This document shows, piece by piece, positions 58,207-64,000 of a stretch of 64,000 nucleotides of DNA (its first letter is position 1; each line of letters opens with the position of its first letter). The position numbers and the translations under genes are program-made. The notes beneath the pieces are model-generated. The model saw only the letters and a program-made list of their open reading frames with translations. It was not told the DNA's origin and did not search any database. Location of the stretch: contig NZ_CP058258.1 in NCBI RefSeq assembly GCF_013394695.1, positions 1,384,001-1,448,000 on the forward strand. Reading direction: 5' to 3'. Origin of the DNA: Streptococcus sp. oral taxon 061 (GTDB taxonomy: Bacteria; Bacillota; Bacilli; Lactobacillales; Streptococcaceae).

Positions 58207-58235
58207 ATTGTAACACAAAAAGGCTCAAGGAACAA
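58207..58235 (-). promoter_or_regulatory. Promoter of the DUF4651-thioredoxin operon
   Basis: Minus strand: TTGTTC (58235-58230), 17 bp, TACAAT (58212-58207). The expected start site is at or next to the ATG at 58200. Confidence 0.68.
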
Positions 58236-58242
58236 TGAAAAA

Positions 58243-58417
58243 GAGAGTGGGACAGAAATCGGTAATTCGTTAGAATTCGATTTCGTCGTCCCACCTCCGC
58301 ACAGTTGAGTAGGGCTGTAAAAGCTGATGAAATCAGCGTAGTAGAGCCCACTCAACCACTGCGTCTTGCTCGACAATCCAAAGACAATTGAGAGGCTAGG
58401 ACTTTTGTCCCAGCCTC
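58243..58417. repeat. Intergenic repeat of the mitis group (GTGGGAC/GAGGCTGGGAC ends)
   Basis: A non-coding stretch with a hairpin at each end. On the minus strand it begins GAGGCTGGGAC, AAAA, GTCCTAGCCTC (58416-58391) and ends with GTGGGAC...GTCCCAC (58290-58245) with inner CGAAATCG and CGATTTC arms. The middle contains the string TGATTTCATCAGC. I recall this sequence as a recurrent intergenic element in S. mitis-group genomes, from memory only. A spurious 79-codon frame crosses it. Confidence 0.65.
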
Positions 58418-58435
58418 CTTTCCAATTTCTAAACA

Positions 58436-58690
58436 TTAATAATTTCTCTCGCCAAATAAACCTTCTGGTAAATCATGGAATCCCTTGCCTGCCTTGAAGT
58501 TTTCAAATTTACCTAGTAAGAACTGGTAGGCATCCAAGCGACTCTCGTAGCGAATCATGGCATCTTTAGCGCGCTCATCTTGATCTTCTTCATAGACCTT
58601 TTGACTTTCCTTAAGAGCCATATCGTTGATCATAATCTGGGTATTAACCCAGGCTTCAAATTCCTTCATAAATTCTTGCTCGTAACTCAT
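58436..58690 (-). CDS. DUF1912 family protein
   Basis: An 84-residue acidic, helical cytoplasmic protein (MSYEQEFMKEFEAWVNTQIM; ESRLDAYQFLLGKFENFKAGKGFHDLPE). DUF1912 is a streptococcal family of unknown function. The gene follows the DUF438 gene by 9 bp. Confidence 0.85.
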   Translation of the reverse strand: MSYEQEFMKEFEAWVNTQIMINDMALKESQKVYEEDQDERAKDAMIRYESRLDAYQFLLGKFENFKAGKGFHDLPEGLFGERNY

Positions 58691-58699
58691 TTTTTCTCC

Positions 58700-60034
58700 T
58701 TATTCTAATCCACGGAAATAGTCCGTGTCAATCTCACGGTAGGGTTGGATGTCCTGAACATATTCCAAGACTCCTTGAAACTCCCCTGCTTGATCGTGGA
58801 CAGCTGCGTAAGTGACATGGACAAACTTTCCACGTGATTCTGACTTGAACCACATCTCGTACTTGTCCTTTTTCCCTTCACGAATGCCTTGCATAATCGC
58901 TTTGACTTTCTCCAAATATTTTGGTGGATGGCATAGTTCGACATTTCGTCCAACTTGAGACGGTGTCCGCTTGAAAATCATTTCATCTGCTGGAGTATTG
59001 TCATTATAATACTGGAAAATATCATCCTTATTAACAAAGGTAATCTCCATCGGCAAATGATTAAGGATAAGATTCGCCTGTTCAACTGAGAGATAGCCAT
59101 TGCCAAAAGCCTGCTGGCTATTGCGATCTAGCACCGTTTCCTTTTCCTTTGGTGTAAAGGTGATTGTAAACTGACCTTCTGGTGTATCGATCACTTGCTG
59201 AACTTGTCCATCTACAGTTTCTGACTGAGTTGGTTCTTCTACACTTTTTTCCTCAACAAAATGTTGACGTTCAGGAACCCATTTCTCAGACGGACGGATA
59301 ATAGCATATCCATAGGCATCACTTTCCTCAGCAATCTGAATCCAGTCATCCTGGGTAAAGGATTCAAGCAGAATCATGAGAAGGATTGATTCTTCCTTAA
59401 AAATCATACTTTCAAACTCTGTCGCAAAAGCTTCAAAAGCTTCCTTTACGGTGGAAATTGGCACTTCTGGGAGCGACTTAGTAGCCACTAAGGCTGTTTG
59501 AAAGAGATCCCTAATCTGATCATCCACTCCCCACATAACTTTGGGAGGTGAATCATGGCCATAACGTTCCATGATAGGAAAGAAGAGCTCTTCCTTGCGC
59601 TGGTAGTGAATATCAAATTGACCAACAAGCCCCATCTGACGTACCAAGCCTTTGCGCATCTCAACCAGCATTTCCTCATCGTCCACAGATTCATAAGTCG
59701 AGAGCAATCTACGGACCCGAATCAAAGCAGCACGGAGAGCTAGATTTTCATCCTTAAAGACACGCACAGGGTGACCAGGATGCTCGGTGTCCTCAACTTC
59801 GACACCCTTAACAGCATTCTTAAAGAGATTGGCATGCACATCACATAGCTCCATGACGTCTTCAAATGTCACACCTGAGTCCGAGTTCATCAACTCGTGC
59901 TCCATAAGGGAAATCTCAATAGCAGATACACCTGTAAAGGTCGCATCAAAGCGTTCTTGAACGGACTCTGGAGAGGCTCCATTATGCAATTCTAATAAAA
60001 TATCCCGCAGAATATAAATTCGTTCATCTGTCAT
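58700..60034 (-). CDS. DUF438 protein with hemerythrin and PAS domains
   Basis: A 444-residue soluble protein. N-terminal about 75 residues are the DUF438 domain, residues about 80-230 a hemerythrin-like HHE bundle (HANLFKN, HPVRV, HYQRKEELFFPIME), and the C-terminal 120 a PAS-type domain (MEITFVNKDDIFQYYNDN; FVHVTYAAVHDQAGEFQGVLEYVQD). It overlaps the DUF1858 gene by one base. Oxygen or nitric oxide sensing at a di-iron site is likely from family, not shown. Confidence 0.88.
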   Translation of the reverse strand: MTDERIYILRDILLELHNGASPESVQERFDATFTGVSAIEISLMEHELMNSDSGVTFEDVMELCDVHANLFKNAVKGVEVEDTEHPGHPVRVFKDENLALRAALIRVRRLLSTYESVDDEEMLVEMRKGLVRQMGLVGQFDIHYQRKEELFFPIMERYGHDSPPKVMWGVDDQIRDLFQTALVATKSLPEVPISTVKEAFEAFATEFESMIFKEESILLMILLESFTQDDWIQIAEESDAYGYAIIRPSEKWVPERQHFVEEKSVEEPTQSETVDGQVQQVIDTPEGQFTITFTPKEKETVLDRNSQQAFGNGYLSVEQANLILNHLPMEITFVNKDDIFQYYNDNTPADEMIFKRTPSQVGRNVELCHPPKYLEKVKAIMQGIREGKKDKYEMWFKSESRGKFVHVTYAAVHDQAGEFQGVLEYVQDIQPYREIDTDYFRGLE

Positions 60035-60267
60035 TAGTCTAACCCAATCACTTCGTATCCATTCGCTTCAAGCGTACGCACAATCTTATCCATAGGAGTT
60101 CCTTCAAGCTTTGAGCCTTGTTTGAGCGACACTTTTCGCCCTACAGTATTACGCATCAAGGGATTTGCAAGAGGTTTAAAACCAAGCTCAACCAAAATAC
60201 CTAAAACTTCTGGATGTTTATCCACCACTTCCGCAACTGGAATTGATACATCGATTATATTGTCCAT
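60034..60267 (-). CDS. DUF1858 domain protein
   Basis: A 77-residue protein, started at ATG 60267 (MDNIIDVSIPVAEVVDKHPEVLG) as GGAGG lies 5 nt upstream. DUF1858 resembles the N-terminal domain of the ScdA/RIC iron-sulfur repair proteins. It pairs with the hemerythrin gene by a one-base overlap, so the two may work together in repair or sensing. Confidence 0.85.
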   Translation of the reverse strand: MDNIIDVSIPVAEVVDKHPEVLGILVELGFKPLANPLMRNTVGRKVSLKQGSKLEGTPMDKIVRTLEANGYEVIGLD

Positions 60268-60332
60268 GAGAACCTCCATGAGTCTATTTCTAATCATTTA
60301 ACTGTTTTTATTATACCATAAGGAATGGGATT

Positions 60333-60362
60333 AAAAAAACTAGCAACACCAGACTTGCTAGT
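60333..60362 (-). terminator. Intrinsic terminator after the EcsC-like gene
   Basis: ACTAGCAA and TTGCTAGT pair around eight bases; seven T residues follow on the minus strand. Confidence 0.85.
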
Positions 60363-60371
60363 CTCATCATA

Positions 60372-61151
60372 TCAGTCAGCTTCGATTACCTCAGCCTCTT
60401 TTCGAATAATTGCCATATCATTTTGATATTGCACTTCAGAATAGTTAACTAATTTGGATAATTCTTTTTGCAATCTTTCGCCCATGGGTTTCATAGTCGC
60501 ATAGGTTAATCCCCCTGAAATAACCCCACCTAGAATAGGAATCGCTTTTCCCATTCCCTTTGCCAAGCCTCTCCTTGTAAGAGTAACCCCAAAAATTTTC
60601 ATAACCTTTTTTAAAATAGGGTACCAGCCTGCTTTGGCTACGGCTTTCTGAGGTACTGTGGTCATTACATGTTTAGCGACTGTAACACCACCAGAACGAA
60701 GCAAGGCACCCGCTCCGTTTACCCCAAGCATGACCCCTAGATAAAGTAATAGTGTGTTTTTAGCTTCTTCACTTAACTCATTTCGTGATGCCCAAAGATC
60801 ATTAAATCCATAAATATATCCCAATTCTTGGGCTAATTTCAAGGAAAAAGCATAAAACTGAGCTACATCCGTTGGAATAGTAAGCGCCATTAGAATACCT
60901 CCAGGTAGACCTGCTAGAACAGATGTTCCACTTGCTCGTAAAACATTATCCTTTATGCAGGACCTGGCTACCCTATCTAAGGTTTCCTGGGGTAATAATG
61001 AAGGAGGACCTTGTTCTAACAATTTGGCAATATCCTTCTTATCTAATTCTTTAGAGAACTTCTCCACTAAAAATTTTTCTCTATTTACTTTCACGACAGG
61101 AAGCTTTACAACTTGTTGTAAAACTTTTATAGCTATATCTTGTTTAGCCAT
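60372..61151 (-). CDS. EcsC-like membrane protein
   Basis: A 259-residue protein with an N-terminal charged part, hydrophobic segments near 88-115 (LAGLPGGILMALTIPTDVAQFYAFSLKLAQ), and glycine-rich hydrophobic stretches near 140-220. The TIPTDVAQFYAFSLKLAQELGYIYG segment resembles EcsC-family proteins. No catalytic motif. Single gene. Confidence 0.6.
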   Translation of the reverse strand: MAKQDIAIKVLQQVVKLPVVKVNREKFLVEKFSKELDKKDIAKLLEQGPPSLLPQETLDRVARSCIKDNVLRASGTSVLAGLPGGILMALTIPTDVAQFYAFSLKLAQELGYIYGFNDLWASRNELSEEAKNTLLLYLGVMLGVNGAGALLRSGGVTVAKHVMTTVPQKAVAKAGWYPILKKVMKIFGVTLTRRGLAKGMGKAIPILGGVISGGLTYATMKPMGERLQKELSKLVNYSEVQYQNDMAIIRKEAEVIEAD

Positions 61152-61274
61152 CTATATCTCCATTTTATATTCAAGTTAAGCTTTATCATATCATACTATT
61201 AGAGATTTATACATTTTTTTAACCGACTTTTAAGAAGGGCAACTAATTAATCTATCATCATGTTTAAAGTAACA

Positions 61275-61299
61275 AAAAAGAGGGATTCCCCCTCTTTTT
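61275..61299 (-). terminator. Intrinsic terminator after rbfA
   Basis: AAAAAGAGGG pairs with CCCTCTTTTT around five bases, one base after the rbfA stop. Confidence 0.88.
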
Positions 61300-61300
61300 C

Positions 61301-61651
61301 TTAATTCTTATCCAGATTGCGTAACATTTCGTCAATCTTGTTTCCATACTCGATAGATTCGTCTTTGACGAAGGTCAAGTCTGGAATTTTATACAATTTC
61401 AAATTGTGACCAAGCTCACGTTTGATAGTTCCGGTTGCTTTTTCAAGCCCAATTTGGGCCTTTTGATTATCTGAAGCAAGATTACTCAAAATTGTGTAGT
61501 AAACCTTAGCTACAGACAAGTCCCCAAGCATCTGAACATCTGTGATGGTCACGCCTTGGACACGCGGATCACGGACTTTCTTTTGCAAAATCTCATTGAC
61601 TTCACGCTTGATCTCCATGCCCACACGATCCGTACGGAAATGATTTGCCAT
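61301..61651 (-). CDS. rbfA: Ribosome-binding factor A
   Basis: A 116-residue 30S maturation factor with the KH-like fold: [40 protein letters not shown]. It lies behind infB as in many Firmicutes, here separated by 250 bp with hairpins. Confidence 0.96.
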   Translation of the reverse strand: MANHFRTDRVGMEIKREVNEILQKKVRDPRVQGVTITDVQMLGDLSVAKVYYTILSNLASDNQKAQIGLEKATGTIKRELGHNLKLYKIPDLTFVKDESIEYGNKIDEMLRNLDKN

Positions 61652-61676
61652 GCTATTCCTTCCTCTCTATTGAACC

Positions 61677-61706
61677 AAAAGCTAGGCCAGCAGACCTAGC
61701 TTTTTC
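61677..61706 (-). terminator. Intrinsic terminator between infB and rbfA
   Basis: On the minus strand AAAAAGCTAGGTC, TGC, TGGCCTAGCTTTT: a stem closing at 61680-61704 with T tail. It precedes the rbfA ribosome site by about 20 nt. Confidence 0.75.
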
Positions 61707-61725
61707 TAAACTTATTGATTTTCAA

Positions 61726-61842
61726 TTCAAATTGGAACGAAGTTCAATTTGAACTCATCGGCTTCTTTCGCCGTGGTGAAAGTGATTAGGCTGATAATTC
61801 AGTTCAATCACTGGGGATTTTTGAGACTCTAGGCTCAAAAAT
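61726..61842. repeat. Hairpin/core element between infB and rbfA
   Basis: Hairpin TTCAAATTG...CAATTTGAA (61726-61753), core GTGAAAGTGATTAGGC (61776-61791), hairpin ATTTTTGAG...CTCAAAAAT (61817-61842). The core matches the three cores of the array at 20.5-20.8 kb (GTGAGGCAGTTAGGC), with a one-base length change. The order hairpin, core, hairpin is the same. Confidence 0.55.
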
Positions 61843-61901
61843 AAGCAATGAAACCATCGGTTTGCTTGCGTCCCTCACCACCTAAGAAAGGAGCAAAAAT
61901 T

Positions 61902-64000
61902 TTATCTCTTGATTTCTTCCATGACATAGGCTTCAATCACATCATCCATCTTGATATCATTGTAGCCATCAATCATGAGACCACCTTCACGGCCGTTTGT
62001 AACTTCTTTGACGTCATCTTTATAGTGTTTCAAACTTGCAAGTTCACCATCGTAAATAACGACACCGTCACGAATAACACGGACTTTAGAATCACGGGTA
62101 ACTTTTCCGCTAGTAACCATAAATCCACCGATTGTTCCCACTTTAGATACTTTGAAGGTTTCACGGATAATCGCTTCACCGATAACTTTTTCTTCAAATT
62201 CTGGATCAAGCATACCTTTCATGGCTTCTTCCATCTCTTCGATAACCTTGTAGATGATGCTGTGGAGACGGATTTCTACATCGTCTGCTTCTGCTTGTTG
62301 ACGAGCTTGTGGTGTAGGACGTACGTTGAAACCAATGATAAAGGCATTTGAAGCTTCAGCAAGAGTAACGTCAGATTCGTTGATGGCACCAACTGCTGAG
62401 TGGACGATGGTAACTTTTACACCTTCCACATCAATCTTTTGAAGGGAAGCAGCAAGGGCTTCAACTGAACCTTGTACGTCGGCTTTGATAATGACATTAA
62501 CAGACTTGAGTTCACCAGCTTTAAGAGTGTCAAAGAGGTTTTCTAGGCTGACACGTTGTGTAGCTTGACGTTGCTTCATAAGAGCACGTTTAGCACGTTC
62601 TTCACCAGCTGCACGAGCAGATTTTTCATCTTCGTATACAGCAAAGTGATCACCCGCCATAGGTGCTTCATTCAAACCTGTAATAGATACTGGTGTTGAT
62701 GGTCCTGCAACCTTAACACGACGTCCAAGGTCATTGGTCATGGCACGGACACGTCCGAAAGTATTACCAACAACGATTGGGTCTTGAACGTTCAAAGTAC
62801 CTTGTTGAACAAGGAGGGTTGCAACCGCACCTTTTCCTTTATCCAAACGGGCTTCAATAACGGTACCGATGGCGCGAACGGTTGGGTCTGCTTTGAGTTC
62901 TTGGATTTCAGCCACAAGAAGAACAGTTTCCAAGAGTTCATCGATATTTTGGTTGAATTTAGCTGAGATCTCTACAAACTCAGAATCTCCACCCCAAGCT
63001 GTTGACATAACACCGTGTTCAGCCAATTCACCGATCACACGTTCTGGGTTGGCACCTGGTTTATCAATCTTGTTAATGGCAACGATGATTGGAACATTAG
63101 CTGCTTTTGAGTGGTTGATAGCTTCGATAGTTTGAGGCATAACCCCGTCATCTGCCGCTACGACCAAGATGGTAATATCAGTAACAGAGGCACCACGTGC
63201 ACGCATAGAAGTAAAGGCCGCGTGTCCTGGTGTGTCGAGGAAGGTAATCTTCTTACCATTTTCTTCGATCTGATAGGCACCGATATGCTGAGTGATACCA
63301 CCTGCTTCTCCTGTAGCAACACGAGAATTACGAAGGGTATCCAAAAGGGTTGTTTTACCATGGTCAACGTGTCCCATGATGGTTACAACCGGTGGACGCT
63401 CAATCAACTCATCTTCATTGAGGTATCCATCTTCTACGAAGAAGCGTTCGATATCCGCATTATCCACTTCAACCTTTTGTTTAGCTTCAATTCCGTAATC
63501 AACCATAAGGAGTTCAATTGTTTCACCATCCAGAGATTGGTTTTGAGTGGCCATTACGCCCATCATAAATAGTTTCTTAACAATCTCAGCTGGTTCACGT
63601 TTGATACGTTTTGCGATTTCCGCAACAGTCATACCATCTGTATATTCAAATTCTGTTGGCAACTCATGGAATTTACGCTCTGTAACAGGTTTTGGAGCCT
63701 GGTTACGGTTGTTTTGCTTGTTGCCTTTTTTATTTTTCTTATTGTTATTCCAGTTACTATTTCTTTGATTTCTCACTTGATTCTGACTACTTCGATTCTT
63801 TTGTTGTTTTCTAGGACCATCTTCTTCACGATCGTAATCATCACGATCTTTGTCTGGTCGGGCTTGTTTTTTACGACGTGTATCCACTACAGGCTCTTTG
63901 ACTACAGGAGCTACTTCAACCACTTGCTGAGTTTGTTCAGCTAGCTTAGCAGCTTCTTCAAAGATTTCCTCTGGTTCTTTTCGTTTATTAGCTTGAGCCA
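61902..64000 (-). CDS. infB: Translation initiation factor IF-2, N-terminus missing
   Basis: GTPase that brings fMet-tRNA to the 30S subunit. The frame is open to the window edge, so about 698 of the expected 930 or so residues are visible. G1 is [11 protein letters not shown]3 is [11 protein letters not shown], and G4 is NKIDK. The C-terminal domains follow. The visible N-terminal part is basic and Asn/Lys rich (NRNQAPK), as usual. rbfA follows. Confidence 0.97.
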   Translation of the reverse strand, partial: AQANKRKEPEEIFEEAAKLAEQTQQVVEVAPVVKEPVVDTRRKKQARPDKDRDDYDREEDGPRKQQKNRSSQNQVRNQRNSNWNNNKKNKKGNKQNNRNQAPKPVTERKFHELPTEFEYTDGMTVAEIAKRIKREPAEIVKKLFMMGVMATQNQSLDGETIELLMVDYGIEAKQKVEVDNADIERFFVEDGYLNEDELIERPPVVTIMGHVDHGKTTLLDTLRNSRVATGEAGGITQHIGAYQIEENGKKITFLDTPGHAAFTSMRARGASVTDITILVVAADDGVMPQTIEAINHSKAANVPIIVAINKIDKPGANPERVIGELAEHGVMSTAWGGDSEFVEISAKFNQNIDELLETVLLVAEIQELKADPTVRAIGTVIEARLDKGKGAVATLLVQQGTLNVQDPIVVGNTFGRVRAMTNDLGRRVKVAGPSTPVSITGLNEAPMAGDHFAVYEDEKSARAAGEERAKRALMKQRQATQRVSLENLFDTLKAGELKSVNVIIKADVQGSVEALAASLQKIDVEGVKVTIVHSAVGAINESDVTLAEASNAFIIGFNVRPTPQARQQAEADDVEIRLHSIIYKVIEEMEEAMKGMLDPEFEEKVIGEAIIRETFKVSKVGTIGGFMVTSGKVTRDSKVRVIRDGVVIYDGELASLKHYKDDVKEVTNGREGGLMIDGYNDIKMDDVIEAYVMEEIKR

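Noticed and set aside
58197..58436. 79-codon frame on the minus strand
   Set aside because: It lies inside the 175-bp dispersed repeat, has no ribosome site and low-complexity translation; treated as non-coding.
61848..62351. 167-codon frame antisense to infB
   Set aside because: Shadow of infB.

Overview
The window is about 64 kb of low-GC Firmicute chromosome. Several features together point to a Streptococcus of the mitis group (S. mitis, S. oralis or S. pneumoniae relatives): the fused glutamine-type ABC binding protein/permease, the type II fatty acid cluster with FabK, FabM and FabT, a BOX-type repeat, a ComX-type competence site before ssbB, and single-gene HrcA/CtsR-type control of groESL. 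Species cannot be fixed by eye. There are no rRNA genes, tRNA genes, CRISPR arrays, insertion sequences or prophage genes that I can see. Most of the window is core genome in small operons.

Layout. 1-4.9 kb: uppP (cut by the window start), a DUF2207 membrane protein, and a glutamine-type ABC transporter. 4.9-11 kb: a small helix-turn-helix protein, an SPFH protein and the branched-chain amino acid genes ilvA, ilvC, ilvN, ilvB, with a BOX repeat between ilvN and ilvC and a CodY-like site before ilvB. 11-12.6 kb: rplK-rplA. 12.6-15.8 kb: a GNAT acetyltransferase, a ParB/Srx-like protein, a PAP2 phosphatase, riboflavin transporter ribU under an FMN riboswitch, and trmL behind an attenuator-like leader. 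16-20.4 kb: trkA-trkH potassium uptake, an unknown membrane protein and a CPBP protease. 20.4-24 kb: an unusual hairpin array, prfC, and two tandem YwaF-like membrane proteins. 24-31.7 kb: gatCAB, a small operon pairing a Ser/Arg-rich zinc-ribbon membrane protein with an SPFH protein, then efp, an Asp23 protein and nusB. 31.8-42.4 kb: the complete fatty acid synthesis cluster fabM-fabT-fabH-acpP-fabK-fabD-fabG-fabF-accB-fabZ-accC-accD-accA. 42.6-45.9 kb: lysC, a DUF956 gene and serS under a serine T-box. 45.9-48.3 kb: groES-groEL with CIRCE and CtsR-like sites, plus a small membrane protein. 48.3-55.6 kb: the accessory block. 55.7-61.2 kb: ssbB, a short-chain dehydrogenase, a YtpR-type protein, a thioredoxin, small conserved proteins, a DUF1858/DUF438 pair and an EcsC-like protein. 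61.3-64 kb: rbfA and infB (cut by the window end).

The most interesting block is 48.3-55.6 kb. A four-gene operon encodes two different membrane-anchored sugar-binding proteins with no ABC permease, a histidine kinase and a LuxR-type response regulator. It is followed, after a terminator and a promoter that carries a perfect inverted repeat and a cre-like site, by a complete mannose-family PTS (IIA, IIB, IIC, IID). I infer that an extracellular sugar is sensed by the binding proteins and kinase, which then turn on its own PTS. From memory, groESL and ssbB are neighbours in pneumococcus, so this block would be an insertion; I could not check that.

A second observation of interest is a dispersed element made of hairpins separated by a short shared core. 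It has three cores downstream of prfC (20.5-20.8 kb) and one between infB and rbfA (61.7-61.85 kb). A third is a strong promoter followed by a 125-nt leader with an intrinsic terminator just before trmL, which suggests regulated attenuation by an unknown signal.
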